Part shown: positions 20,670 to 33,230 of the stretch, piece by piece | Layout of the letters: each line of letters starts with the position of its first letter | How positions within the stretch are numbered: position 1 is the first letter of the stretch | From: Pleurodeles waltl | Lineage: Eukaryota; Chordata; Amphibia; Caudata; Salamandridae | Direction of reading: 5' to 3' | Length of the DNA stretch: 64,000 nt | Assembly: GCF_031143425.1 (NCBI RefSeq) | Contig: NC_090437.1 | Coordinates: 845,693,978-845,757,977 of the forward strand | Translations under genes and position numbers: made by a program | Notes under the pieces: model-generated | What the model was told of the DNA's origin: nothing | Databases searched by the model: none | The model's input: the letters and a program-made list of their open reading frames with translations, nothing else

Positions 20670-21620
20670 TTGTAGTTAAGAACACTCCAGTTTTAAAGAG
20701 CAACTGAAGGAATATTTCATTTTGCATCCGGCAAAAGAGGTGATTGCTTTGTACCAATCTAAAAGCATCTCAGTTGCCTCTTATGGTGCAGGTGTGGGGT
20801 ATTGCAATAGTATTAATTTTCAGAAATTGTAAAACAGCTTTCTGCGTAGATTACTTTTAGTGCACCCAGACACAAACACCTTCTTTTGTCATATTGAGGT
20901 TGGCCGATCTACTTAGAAGATCTCTCAAGACTGGCTCTTCTTTTGCTTTGGGCTAAAGTGTGGTAATCACGTGAGCTGTGTGTCACTAAAAACATAATTT
21001 CAGATTATATGGCCCTTAATAAGGTGTCTAGTATTCTGTGGGTACTTTAAGAGTACCTTTCCAAGCTAAGGGGGTTCCACAGGTCGATACCAACCCTGAA
21101 CTATTATGTCCAATGACCAAAGCTCGGATAAGGTCTTCATGTTATGCTCCTTGACAGAACGTACGCCGAGCTAACCCTCTTTGGATGTCTTCTCAGCAAA
21201 AGATATCGCATTCTATCCCCTAGTTTTGATTTACAGCTGTATTTGAAGTTTACGGAGAGCTCGCAATTCTCAATAAATCGTACTAGGCAACGGCTGTGCT
21301 GCTTACATTTCTTTTTTACTTTCCCACAATAATGTAGCTGGTTCGATATTCTTCCTATGTGCCCCTGCAACAATTGTTCATCTCAATCTAATGTTTATCT
21401 TATGCTTTCTTGTTCCCTTTATAAAATGGTACGATCCCGGTTTTAGTACCACTTTTACGCCTATGAATTTTAGATCCTTTAAATTGGGCTTTCAGTACCT
21501 ACAACAAAAGTTAGATTCTGTAGAAGTGTGTTGTGCAGTACATAATTCTTTAAGAGGTGCACTTAGTATCAGGAAAATATATTCTTGAATGAGCTTTTTT
21601 TGAGGCGGTGTTTTAAATAA

Positions 21621-23980
21621 ACTGTTCATAGTGTATCATGAACTGTCTGTTTAATGTGCTTTTAAATTTTGTAGTAATTTATTTTTAAGATCTGAGTATG
21701 AATTTATTTGCATTTTTGTATGGCACTTTCTTGTCGAACAAAGTTTTCAATTGAATAGAGAAGATAAGCATGTGGTTTAGAGCTAGGAGAAGAAATGATA
21801 ATATGTTTCAAGCCATTTTTAATCTGCTTTGAAGTTTGGTCTCAATATATTCCCATGATGAATTAAATTGTTATCTTCATGAAGGGTGTTTCTTTTACTT
21901 CTGGAATTTTGTATTCATGTTTACAATGGATTAACAAAAGGAAGCAAGGTATTATGTGAAGATAGACTACACAATGTATTATGAGTTTGTTGTCTTCTCT
22001 TTATTGTTTGTAAAAAAGTGCACATGTTCCCTTTAAATGTATGGTGAGGATGGCTATGCCGATCGGTGGACAAGGCTCGTTTCTTAGAGTTGAAACATGT
22101 GGATGCTTGGCAACCTGCCATATTGCTGAATTAAAAAAAAAAAAAAACTTTATTTCGGCACTGAGGTTGGGCATACCGTATTTTTGTCAGCTGTGAACAA
22201 GACAGTGGTGTGATATTACAGCTGGTGTCCATTCCCACAGTCGAGGCCACCCTGTGAGGGTTGGCATAGTGCCATCCATGCCCAGCTAGAAAGAGAGTGC
22301 CTGGCGTGGTAAGAGGCTTTTGACATTTTACAGCTCCTCATGGTTGGCACTGAGCTAATCCTATACTTAAAGACTTTGATACAAAAATAGATATTTGAGG
22401 TGAGCAACTTTCGAGTGTTGCTGGTGTTTCCGGATGCTCACTATTTAAATGTGCATTATTGGTCTGTTTTTATTGTTTTCTAATACCAACACAACCCACT
22501 CGAACTCTCTCTTCAGCATGTTCAGACACTTAGCAGGGTAATGTACAGAGTTTACAAAGTCTTTCCAAATCTAATAACCAATGAAATCATTAACAGTTTA
22601 GAAAGGTACACATAAAATAACCCCAAACTGAATTAAATCAAAATTGATGGCAGTGAAGCAAAGAGTTATGTACTTTAGATGGTTTCTGGCGATTACTAAA
22701 AATGTATTAATTCCACTTACTCATACAAGACAATGTATGTTGAAGTATGATGCTATGTGAATTTGTTAATTTTGCTAAATGGAATTCTATTTTTTTCTTG
22801 TTTGCACTATATTACTACAGTTCGTGGGGGTTTGGTACCAAATATATGTTTTAAAAGAGAATGTGTAAGGTAGAAATGGTCTGTTTTTAGTCGCAAGTTT
22901 GATACTGTTTAGGGTGGTTGGTTCCGGGAGGAGATTTCCAGTTGTGTAAAACAATAAGAATATTATCTTAGATAACTCAGGATTAATGATAGAAATGAAT
23001 TAAATGAAAAAAATGTTTCTGTAAGAATGTGTTTTGTGTATTGAGTTCTGCCAATTCTTCATATTAAGGGGGCTCTTTTATTTAGAGCCTTATTTTGGAG
23101 GTGGGTTGGTTTTCTTGTTTCTAGTTTAAAAAGACCTCTATGTAATCTGCTCTGGCAGCATTCAGTAAACCCTCATAGCCCTAGTTAAAAATATATTATT
23201 TTAGATAAATGTTTGGAAATCTTTCCACATACAATGTTCATTTTTAGCAATGTTTTCTAAATTAAAAAATCCCATGCACAATGATAGCAAAACAAGTGTC
23301 CTACTTTACGGTTACTCTCAGAGGCATACATCTGGCTGTATGGACAAAGGGCCTCATCAGTCAACAAAAGAAGCTCTTCAATTAAGTTGGGGGCCCTGTC
23401 TCCAGAACTCTCAGCTATTTTGGCTCACAGAGGTTGGTGACCAGCAACCTTGGTGGAGGTATTCACAGTGTAAAGGTTAGGAAGTAAGTGAGAAATCAGG
23501 AGAGATACATGTACACTAATCACTGCATTAGCCAAAGTTTATCTCACAATGTTAACCTATGAGTGTGTACGCTGTTGACATCCTATTTTTTTTAATCTGT
23601 CTTGAACAACGGTCAAGTCAGGCATCTGCCATTTTATTCCTAGCATGTTACGTTTTAGAAAGTTTGACAGAGATGCCTAAAATGGTGGAATGGGTTCACT
23701 ATGACGGTTAAATGCTAGTACGTCCATTATGGTTAGTGTGGTAATGATATAGATAAAAAAAAAGTAATATTCAATAATTAAACTATACAAGGTGTAATTT
23801 AAACCTCCACTGACAGAAGAAAAAAGCAAGTACATAAAATAAATATAACATGTATGTAAAATAAATTATTTTCTATGTGAATTATGTATAATGACTGTGA
23901 CTGTAAAAGATATGAAATATAGTAGTTAATTGGTTGTAATGCTCTAAGTAATATTTTTAGAGACAACTGTAGCCACCATA
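21621..23980. other. AT-rich unassigned region
   Basis: No domain match in any frame. A 16-base A run sits near 22132-22147, possibly an old poly(A) tail of a retrocopy, but nothing recognisable precedes it. Several short frames, including 23250-23480, show no family resemblance. Confidence 0.35.
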
Positions 23981-23981
23981 C

Positions 23982-25048
23982 ATGGCCCCTGCCAGAACCA
24001 GATTATGCCAGCCAAGACCCTTGTGTCCCTTTCCAGAGCTTGTCATTATGCAGGAGAGGGATATTATTAAAATATTAGCTCTACTGGCAGACTATATTGG
24101 ACTTGGGACATCAGCTGCTCCCAGGATTGTTTCCTCTGAATTGCAATCTCACCACTATAACACCACTGGTGATGATAGTGGCAGTACTGTATTTTACTCT
24201 AACTTGCTCATTCCAGTATACGGTTAGGGATTGCAATGGAGTGTCCAAAGCTACTTTCTAAAGTGAGCTATAACAATTCCTGAATGTGATGATCAGTCAC
24301 AGAAATTGTTGCATCAAATTTCCAACTGATTTGGCTACCCTGAACACTATGAAGGCATACAGTTTTACATTGGGAGGCATTCCACATGTTGTGGGTGACA
24401 TTGATGGAACACACATCACTGTAGTACCTCCCCTTGGCAGAGAATATGTTTACCACAACAGGAAAAATGACCATTCAATCAATTCTGGACCTGTACATCA
24501 CCAGTGTATGTGCCAGAATTCCAGGATCCACCTATGACTCCTTAATATGCAAAAGCAACATTCCACAGCAGATGGCACTACATCATGAGCGCCAAGCTGC
24601 TTGGTAAGCGTGTGATCAAAAATTGTAAAACATATCATAAACTAGTGGTCAGGTGCACATTTTGTAGAATGAATATATATCTTCATTTTTATATTTCAGG
24701 ATTCTCTGCATACCCTAAAAGACCATGGTTGTTACCCCGTGAGGAGCCCAACAACGCAAGGAGAAGTCTGCTTCAAAGAGGCAGATGTTTAAACAAAGAG
24801 ACCTAGAGAGTGGACTTTTGGGCACCTCAAAGTACATTTTCATTGACCCTGGTAGAGCCCTCCTCTACTCACCTGACAAGGTGTGGCTAATAACTCTTTC
24901 ATGTATAGTGCAGAACATTGCTCTGCAGGGGAATGTCCTTTTAATTCCTGGTGATGACTACAACAAGGATGGCCAGTGTGATGCTGTGATTTGCTGCATG
25001 AAGACGACTGTGGTGAGGAAGAAGGAAGTGGCCTCAGACAAGAAGTAA
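23982..25048 (+). pseudogene. PIF/Harbinger transposase, second copy
   Basis: DDE-type HARBI1-like transposase. The clearest part is IPHVVGDIDGTHITVVPPLG (24379-24438), holding the first catalytic Asp, followed by EYVYHNRKNDHSIN. Next, in another frame, comes TYDSLI near 24530 (second Asp), then an intron-like gap 24604-24699 bounded by GTAAGC and TATTTCAG, then SAYPKRPWLL (24707 on), then ALLYSPDKVW and IVQNIALQGNVLLIPGDD near the C terminus. The catalytic Glu region is disturbed by frameshifts around 24780. The 23982-24227 frame (starting MAPARTRL) may be the N-terminal part but shows no clear motif. This copy keeps the first Asp that the 13.4-kb copy has lost, yet frameshifts and stops make it inactive. 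The L1/Tx1-like LINE lies 340 bases downstream. Confidence 0.8.
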
Positions 25049-25371
25049 TTGACAACTTCTTTGCATGAGGTTAAGTATTTAGTTTAAATTACATAAATAT
25101 TTAACTTTAATTACTACAAACATTTTCATAGGCAGTTTTATGATTTTCTCATCTTTAGTTTTAAATGGCAAGGACATTTATATATGTACATAAAAGATTA
25201 GTTGTTATATAAGGATGTCAATGTACATTATTTTAATGGTAAAACCTTAACATGTATTTCCTTGACATTCTGATTCCACATCACACTGTCATCTTCTCTA
25301 GTACTAAAGAATCTTTGGTGGATTCTTGAAAGCATGAGTACTATCACTAGTGATATACATATCTAGAAGGT

Positions 25372-25390
25372 AAGATGCCTGCAAATTGAT
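25372..25390 (+). repeat. Left target-site duplication of the L1/Tx1-like LINE
   Basis: AAGATGCCTGCAAATTGAT, repeated exactly at 28769-28787 on the other side of the LINE. Length and identity fit target-primed reverse transcription. Confidence 0.9.
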
Positions 25391-28300
25391 TAGCAAGAAC
25401 AATATCCGATCACAACCCAGTGCTGCTTCACCTACGATGGGGAGATGATCAACCCATTATACCCACTTGGAAACTTAGCGGATCCTCACTTTAGGGAACA
25501 AATAAAAGAGTACATACAACAATACTTTACCGATAACAAATAAACTACTAGCACAAGAAGTATAGAATGGGATATCTTTAAAACAGTCCTGATGGGGTGA
25601 TGCATGGCAGAGATGGTTTGGAATCTGGAGAACGCTGCTAAGGGAGGTACTAGCAGCTGAAACAGTACTGAGACAACTGGAAAAGGGCAGACCTGTGGCC
25701 CTAGTTTATCAGCAGACACTCCTACAAACTAAAGAGAAATTAGCCAAACAAGTAGAATGCCGACGTTGCTTTGATTTAAAAAACGACATAGTCAAGGCTC
25801 ATGCAAAACGAGACAAAGCAGACCAATTGCTAATCTGGCTAGCAAATCCCACCAACAGGGGCACTACTATACTTAAAATACAAACACCATGAGGAGATCA
25901 ATTGCACAAGCAAGCAGACATAAATAGGGAATTTTATATGTAATATTCATCCCTATAGAAAAGTAAATCACTGGTCACACCAGGCAAAATAGAAGCCTTC
26001 CTTACACCCCTCATGTTTCCTAGATTAACGTCAGAGGAGGCTGGGAACTTGGGGGGGCGCTATTACATTACCTAAGGTGAAAGCTGCCATCAAACATATG
26101 GCAAGAGGAAAAACTCCAGGGACTGATGGGTTCTCAATAGAATTTTATGCAACTTATGCCAAACAGCTGGCACCTACATTAGTGGAACCATTCAATGAAG
26201 TTAGGGCCCTCAAAGCGCTTCCTACTGGTGCATGAGAGGCATTAATTGTCCAGTTGTTGAAACTAGGAAAAATGCTGGAGAAAATAAAAGCATACCACCC
26301 TTTATCTATACTAAGTGTAGACTACAAGACATTAAGCAGAATTCTATCCTCTAGACTCCTCCAACATATGTGCGAGTTGATCCATAAAGGCCAGGCAGGG
26401 TGCATCCTGGCCCTAATAGGGCATTTAATATTCAGAGGTTATTACTGTTATTGGACAAAAACCTCCACCGCACCAAAGTATGCTGTGGTTTTTTCAGTAG
26501 ATGTCGAAACCGCTTTCGACAGCCTGGAATGGAACTATCTTGCGGTGATCATCCGGCAATTTTAGCTAAGTGAAGCCTTCCTGAACTGGTTCATATACTC
26601 TACATGACCCTAGTTCTAGAGTCAAGACTGGCAAACACATTTTGCAGAGTTACGGTGTACAACGCAGCACCAGACAGGGCTGCCCGCTCTCACCATAAAT
26701 TTTTACATTGGCAATGGAACCCATAGTGTTCAGAGCATGACAGAGGCATGACTATCAGGGTCCAAGTGTGAGCGACAGTATACCGCTCTCTAAGTAGATG
26801 ACCTACTGCTGTTCCTTCAAGACACTCGACATGACCTGAGAGGGGCTAAAGATCTCTTAGAAGAGTTTGGTTACTTATCAGGCCTGGAGGTCAACTGGCT
26901 AATGTCCAGCCTGTTCCCCATTCACTCACGGACACCCCCTCCACCTGCACTTGGCACCTTAAGATGGGAACCCGACTGCTTAATGTACCTTAGGATGAGA
27001 AATTATCATACTTCTTCAGCTCTTTTGGAAGGTAATGTCTGCAGAGCAATTAGTTCCTTAAAACAAAATATGGATCTCTGGATTTCGCTCCCTTTATCAG
27101 TAATGGGCAGGATAGCATTGCTTAAAATGGTATCTCTACACCGGCTGTTCTACTTTTTTACGGCCCTACCTACCAAAATACCTCATGCTCTTTTTAGAGA
27201 ACTAGACTCATTGTCCATAGCCTTCATATGAGGAATGGGTCGCAGGCAGGTATAACTTTCTTCCTTACAAAGGACCACTAAAGCTGGAGCCCTAGCGGCT
27301 CTGGACTATGAAATTAATAACCTTGCTGCACAGCTGCAATATTTTACACAGTAGATAAGGGGATGCCAATGCCCCACCCATGAATGACGACTGGGTACCA
27401 CGGATGACTCCTCAATGCTCTGTTTCCTAATGAGCTTGAAAAGACCACATTAGACAGTTTCAATGGAATGCAAAGTGGTAGCATATTGCTAGCATAGATG
27501 CTTACAAAAAACACATCCCCCAAACCTACCAATAGACTTTCTGACTGTTCTCCCAAACGGAGGCAGTTGGCAAGGGTTTCAGCACTTTATAGATGTGGAA
27601 ATCACCACAATAGGGGACCTATACCGGGAAGGCACATTTCTCCCCTTTGAAGACCTGCAAACAACATTTGGCTTACCACCACAACATTTTCTCTCTCATT
27701 GGACATTGACGGCCGCGGTGAGGACACACTGGAGGGCAGGTTGGGTGGAACCTCCTACACACAATGGGTGCACATACATTGCAACTGTGCCTGACACATT
27801 TAAGGCAGTTACCTGTCTTTATCAAATGATACGGAGGGATGTCCTCCAACCGTTATTCTCTCCCCGTCATAAATGGGAAATTAGCATAGAAATGCCTATT
27901 GATGATACCATCCTAGAACGAGTCCCTAAAATATCAAGGAATGCTAGTTGCAAGTTAATAAATGTTTATGTCTTACACAGAGCTCACTTGACACCAGGCT
28001 GGATTAATAAAATGTTTAACTTAACGGAGGTTTAATGTCAAAGATGCGGCCTCATTGGAGCGGAATGATGTGGTCCTGTCCAATGCTAATTCAATATTGG
28101 CAGGAGATTACTGACACGTTATTGAGACAGTTGAAAGAAACATCCCCACAACCCTTCCTACTGCCTGTTGTGTAAATTTCCCCACACACCTAAAACAAAA
28201 GAAACTAGAAAATTCGTGGACCTGGGCTTCATTCTAGCTAAAAGGGAAATAACTTGCAATTGGAAATCGACAAGGAGCTCTAGGGTATCCACATGGAGGT

Positions 28301-28768
28301 AGGAGTTGCTCAAGTGGGCTGGATACGAGGACAAAGCTCTTATGCTTTAAGGCCTCTGTGACCAGCCTCCATTAGATGGGGCCAGAGCATGGGAGGGACT
28401 AATTGAGGACCTTACACAGATGATAACCATTAATGATAACTCCTCAAGGAGACTCCCCAGTACACTCATCTTCACAATACAAGAGGGCCTACCTTGACTG
28501 GCATCCATGGGACTGTCAAAAGGCCTTCCTCGGCCACTATGAGATCTCCCCATATGCAAGGGAAAGAAATGCCACACTTATCAATCTCTTTGCGCATGGG
28601 GGGTGATGCGGGAGGGAAGTGCATAGAGTGATTTGTTCGGTTTACCATTTATTACATATGTACCTATGAAGATATCCTTATGGTCAGAATGACAACAGTT
28701 GAGTAATGTAAATGCATGATTGTCTTCTCTTGGCTATTTGTTATAAAACAATAACATTTATTTAAAAA
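25391..28768 (+). pseudogene. L1/Tx1-like LINE ORF2, 5'-truncated and decayed
   Basis: Non-LTR retrotransposon of the L1/Tx1 group. It begins inside the endonuclease end (an SDHNPVLLHLRWG segment at about 25408-25446), then the ORF2 linker, then reverse transcriptase: MARGKTPGTDGFSIEFYATY (26098 on), VFSVDVETAFDSLEWNYLAV (motif A, about 26490), a palm box reduced to VDDLLLF near 26796 with the Tyr codon turned into a stop, and SVMGRIALLKMVSLHRLFYF (about 27100). The C-terminal part includes GDLYREGTFLPFEDLQTTFG (27613 on) and a CQRCGLIGAE zinc-knuckle-like segment near 28040. It ends in a short A-rich tail. Several stops and frameshifts. The 19-base perfect target duplications fix both ends, so it is 5'-truncated at insertion. 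Confidence 0.85.
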
Positions 28769-28787
28769 AAGATGCCTGCAAATTGAT
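28769..28787 (+). repeat. Right target-site duplication of the L1/Tx1-like LINE
   Basis: Exact second copy of the 19-base sequence at 25372-25390, directly after the A-rich tail. Confidence 0.9.
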
Positions 28788-30851
28788 GTGTTTGTGTGTA
28801 TCTTGTTCACCAGAAACATTTTCTGTATCATGGATTGATTCCAATAAGTGTGTGTATCTCAGACCCCTTATATATGAACATTGTGTCAGAGGAAGGTCAG
28901 AGTTGTGTTTTTGACGTAATAATAAATATTGTGCAAATGAGAAGTGGAAGTGGACTCCAAGGGGAATCTGTGAATAACCATGGGTTGCTTATCATTTTGT
29001 ATATTTCTGTTTGGTGAACACACCCTTTAATAATAAAACATTTTTTGTACAGCATAAAAGCAACCTAATCTTTTAAAAAATAAATGTGTACCATAATTTG
29101 CAATGTGTAACATCCACTTGAGTATTCCAGAAATATTTTGTCATTGTACAAAATATTATAAGGCTTTTACTTGTGATTTTATTAGAACAATAATAAATTC
29201 CCTATGTTGACATTATTTGTCTGAAAAAACATATGCTGTGACAGTATAGCAGAAACCACAATGAAATATGTTTTTATCAGGATAGATTTATTTTATAATC
29301 ACCTTTTCACAGAAATATTTTTTATCAGAGATCAAAATAACTTTTGAACATAATTTTTTTTTCTAAAGTCAGAATTAACTAGTTGGTTAGAATGATATTA
29401 TTATGATTATTTCACAGTTCTTTCAAGTCCATGTCCAGAAATAGCACCTTTTGAAAAACGCAAATGTGTTCAAAGAAATGTTGAAAAGACAATGCTGGTG
29501 CCTCACAGAAGGAAATTAGTGCTTGCACCTCTGAGGTGATAGCAGGTGTGTCCCAGCTTTGCTGGGCCTCCCTTTCTGTGGAGGAGCCCAATTGGATGTT
29601 GGAGGATATCCATAGAAAGGGGTAGATCACTCCTAGTTTGTCCTATAAATGCCCCAAAAACCATCTTGCACCACCCACAAAATGAAGCACAAGATTGATA
29701 TCTGACACTCCATGAACCATTGTGTTCCCTCTGCAACTGATTTTGCTCCCCAAGGCAGTGATTGTGTTTTTTAGAGGAGAATTAATATCTGCCCGATCTG
29801 ATCTTCATGTCTAGATGCTTAACTAATGTTATGTTCTGACTCATAGTTTTGGGAAAACTATGGACATCTGTGGCCTTATTCAGCTGAAGCAATCCAGCCC
29901 TAACCCTAAACATACTATCCCATTACTATAATACAGTGTGCACCATTACAGTGTGTTGTGGCTCAAATGCAGATGTAGTTGCTGTAACAAATTCAGGAAC
30001 CAGGACTGGGGGCACACTACAGAATAGTTAGTGGTTGTAGGGCCACAGTCAGCCGAGGGAACAACAGATTGTTGAGGAGAGGCCTGGATTACAAAACATA
30101 AACTTCCTGACCAGACAAATCAGATGGGTCACACTATTCCTCCTCATGATCAAAACCAGCAGGAGATGTTTATCCAATGAAGGTTTCTGCAGGAGTTAGA
30201 GTGGAGGAGGGAGTATTTTCAGTGGTTTCTTGGATATAACGGCTGGCTGAGGGTCCATCAATGATAACCAAATAAATAATACATTAATATTGAAAGACAT
30301 TTGTTTTGATAAACAGTTAATACATGATCTTCGGTGTACAATGCTTTTTACAAGGGGTAACCTGAAAATCTGATAGATATTAGCACGGTCCTTTATGTAT
30401 GACTAAGGGGCAGATATGGTTCAGTAGGTTGTGGGGAAATGGACTGATTTTGAGTTCATCAGATGGGATACTTTATCACAAACATGACATAAATACCATC
30501 CACTGTCAGCGGTCAGGATATCCATCACGTCTGTCACTGAGTATGTTTGTGTGCAAAACTCTACATGTGAGTCAGAGTCATGTTTGACACCACTTAATTT
30601 GTGTAAGTTACAGAAGATTACAAAATTTGTTTGTCTACTTGTTTTGAAGAATACAAAGTCTTTGAGAACTTTCTGGAAATATAATATAGGTTTAACATGC
30701 ACAAATGCATGTGCCATCACCCTAAAAGACAAAACCATTGTCTAATGCATGATTTTCATAAGCAGTAAAACTTACCAGTAATACCTAAGTGAATGTAAGT
30801 TTTAAAGCTTGTCTATGTGAGTGGTTATGACCGTTACTGGTATACCACTGG
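28788..30851. other. Unassigned region, possibly the rest of the second Harbinger element
   Basis: AT-rich sequence that was contiguous with 25371 before the LINE inserted. It may hold the remainder of the Harbinger element whose transposase lies at 24-25 kb. Open frames on the minus strand at 29412-29736 and 30421-30738 gave no recognised domain. No terminal repeat was found. Confidence 0.3.
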
Positions 30852-30856
30852 AGTGG
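30852..30856 (+). repeat. Left target-site duplication of the gypsy element
   Basis: AGTGG, directly before the 5' LTR; the same five bases follow the 3' LTR at 40985-40989. Confidence 0.75.
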
Positions 30857-31724
30857 TGTCAACGCAGCAGTGTTGCACATTCTAGGGCCCACCCAACTTA
30901 GTTTAACTTCACGCTCTTTCCCCTAGTCTCCTACTTGCCACCAGCCTTCACGGTCTCCCCTGTGTGGTAAACAGCATCTAGCCCCCTCAGGCCATTGGTG
31001 GTTACATTGCCCCAGGAGTTATGTTTAGGTTGTGTGTGTGAGCATAACAAATCATGCTAAGTCACATGCTTTATGACCCCATGCCATGCTTTATCCTAAA
31101 TACAGCTGTGTCCTTTGTTTACTCCTTTTCTCTCCTTGTTTCCAGTCCTTGAATAGGAATTACAAGTCCCAGCTATGCCGGTGGCAGACATCTTGGGTGA
31201 GGCAGCCTCTATTTAGGGTGGCCCTATCCTGTGGAAGACAGTCACTATCCTGCCATCTTCACTGAAGAAGAAGTTCCAGTCAGGTGATTGCGTTTTCCTC
31301 CGACAGCCAGCAGTTTACTTGACAATGCGCTGTTTGCCCACTTCCTTTCCGGCATGGCAGTCTGAAGCTTGGCTCCCGTCACAGCATTCCAGTCCAGCTC
31401 CTGCTGCAGAATTAAGTTTGGCTCCTGCAGTAAGTCAATAAGCACAGAGCAGCCGTGCTCTGAAGGGTAAGATGGAAAGCACCTTCATGATTAGTATCCC
31501 TTTTAGATTAAGCACTGTGTGCTCTCACCAGGTTATTGTTACCTTGTTGAAGAAGCCCTGCGCACCTTCCTTATTTCTCTTGTTTAAAGCTTATCAGTGT
31601 TGGAAGTTATGTTCCAGAGCAGGCATTTTCTATCATAGTGTTTGTTAATCTATTAAGGTGGAGCTGCCTGGAGGGGGGCCATTTTAGAGCCACGTGCAGA
31701 TCCTGAGGACTTGCCGCTGTGACA
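30857..31724 (+). repeat. 5' LTR of Ty3/gypsy element
   Basis: Begins TGTCAACGCAGCAG and ends GCTGTGACA, so it has the TG...CA ends of an LTR. It aligns with the 3' LTR throughout: shared segments include CATTCTAGGGCCCACCC, ATGCTTTATGACCCC, GCTCTCACCAGGTTATT and the closing GTGCAGATCCTGAGGAC (GTGTAGATCCCGAGGAC in the 3' copy). Length 868 bases. Compared with the 3' LTR it lacks about 180 bases before the last 30 bases. The primer-binding site after it could not be matched to a tRNA. Confidence 0.85.
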
Positions 31725-31777
31725 TAATAGTGAACCCAAGAATTTATCTCCTCCTGGCCTGCACGTGAGTTGTTACT

Positions 31778-32733
31778 ATGTCCACATTAGATGACCTGTT
31801 AAAGGTCATCACTCAAATGCAGCAGGATTTAGTTGAGTCAAAAAATGCCACTGCAGCGTTGGCTGACAAGGTAGCGCAATTACAACATAAGGTTGGGAAG
31901 GGTGGGCAAACTCCCTTCGGGACACTTGGCAGATGACTTCACCACAAGTACCAGGTCCGTCTCAGCCCACCAACATAACCCTTACAGTCCCTGCACCAAT
32001 ACCTTAAGCTGCCCCATAGTGGTTTTCTGGAGATCTTGGCAAAGTACAAACTTTTCTCACTCAAGTGGAACTCCATTTTACATGTAGACCTAGTGCATTT
32101 CCAGTCCCACTGTTCTATATAACATTCTTAATCTCGTACTTATCAGGTGATGCAGCTACCTGGGCTGTTCCATTGTTCAAACTAAACAGCCCTCTACTTT
32201 ATAATTGGAAAACATTTGTCCAGGAATTTGAGAACGTATTCAATCGAAGAGCAGTCACCTTGTCGGGAGATCAAGTACTGTTAGAATTGCGGCAGGGCAA
32301 TAAGGATCTGGTTTCGTACTTGGCCCAATTTAATTGTTTAATAGCAGAAACTGCGTGGCCTGAGGAAAAAAGGGCAGCTCGTTTCTATCAAGGTCTAAAG
32401 GACAATTTGAAGGATGTTTTCGTGCAAATTGACCAACACCCAACCGCCTGCTCAGATCTCATTAATCTTACGTTAAGGTTAGATCATCGACGTGCAGAAA
32501 AGAAAAGAGAATTACATAAACCAGAAAAAGGAAACTGGTGATATGAGAAGAGCAAGGTCCAGCCATCATACAATGATACCACCACAGAGCCTATGGAAAT
32601 CGCAGCAGTACGACAACCATTAACTAAAGAAGAAAAGGACCAATGCATTAAAAATGGGCAATGTCTTTATTGTGGTTGCAAAGGACACTTTGTAAAAGAA
32701 TGCCAAGTAAAGCCAAAAAGTAAACAATTGTAG
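31778..32733 (+). pseudogene. gag of the gypsy element
   Basis: Starts MSTLDDLLKVITQMQQDL, a short coiled-coil head usual for this group. After frameshifts near 31930 and 32058 the capsid-like part follows in 32065-32541, including SYLSGDAATWAVPLF, WKTFVQEFENVF and AARFYQGLKDNLKDVF, characteristic of the retrotransposon gag family that also gave rise to mammalian RTL/PEG10-type genes. One in-frame TGA at about 32542 separates this from a zinc knuckle CLYCGCKGHFVKEC (C-x2-C-x4-H-x4-C, 32658-32699), which binds nucleic acid. The frame ends at 32731-32733. Broken; no functional protein is expected. Confidence 0.82.
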
Positions 32734-32762
32734 GCTAAAAAGAGTTTAGCAAGTACAGAGAA

Positions 32763-33230
32763 TTGAACAGTAAACTAGACAGCCAAAGTAGTAGGGAGGG
32801 GTTACACTTGGGTGTGGTAGCTATCCCTTCTCAGGAAAGAGTCCCTAGCGCACTATTGAAAACAGCGCACTTGCGGTCAGAAATGAAATTGCATGTCTAT
32901 GAGCAAACCTATAGGGTAAGTGCCCTAGTAGATTCAGGATACACTGAAAATGTAATTGATACTCAGAAGGCTCAATTGTGGAACATTCCTTGTATCAAAA
33001 GGACAACACCTGAAGTGGTGCAAGCTGTCGATGGAAAGGTATTGGCAGGGGGTCCTGTTACGTTGCAAACTATCTTATTACATTTGGAATGTAGGGATCA
33101 AAACACTAAAAAGAGACACTCTGAACAAATCACGTTTGATTTTATAAACACTCCTCAATATGGTTTTATCTTGGGAATGCCTTGGTTAAGTCTTCACAAC
33201 CCCATATTGATTGTAAAGAACATACACTGA
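32763..33230 (+). pseudogene. Aspartic protease region of gypsy pol
   Basis: Retropepsin-type domain in one open stretch of 155 codons. The catalytic loop reads ALVDSGYTENVID, with the Asp-Ser-Gly intact but Tyr where Ala or Thr is usual next to it; the second hallmark is FILGMPWLSLHNP near the C terminus (ILG motif). The protease cuts the polyprotein in an active element. It lies 30 bases after the end of the gag frame, consistent with gag and pol being separated by a stop or frameshift. This is the best-preserved piece of pol here. Confidence 0.8.

Larger units (their letters stand above)
18480..21620 (+). pseudogene. Non-LTR retrotransposon (jockey/CR1-like) ORF2, split by two insertions
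   Basis: Reverse transcriptase of a LINE, scattered over all three frames. Recognisable pieces in order: a GKAP-type lead-in (about 18600-18690, VPVDIFKENI), IVPIFKK near 18745, QYGFR near 18898, a KLW segment near 19045, GCILAL near 19192-19210, then LLYADDVVLIARAANGLQRL (19302-19361), the catalytic palm box with both Asp intact. The palm frame stops shortly after at the MITE at about 19503. After that MITE and the hAT element at 20029-20661 the LINE resumes: SVASYG-type (about 20770) and FRSFKLGFQYLQQKLD (21463-21510) are the C-terminal segments, ending about 21588. Many stops and frameshifts. No endonuclease domain was found upstream, so the copy is probably 5'-truncated. Clade placement is by general resemblance only. 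Confidence 0.75.

Noticed and set aside
22132..22147. Poly(A) tail of a processed pseudogene
   Set aside because: No coding or UTR resemblance upstream and no target duplication seen.
29880..29915. Interstitial telomere repeat (CTAACCCTAAA)
   Set aside because: Only about one and a half units, expected by chance.
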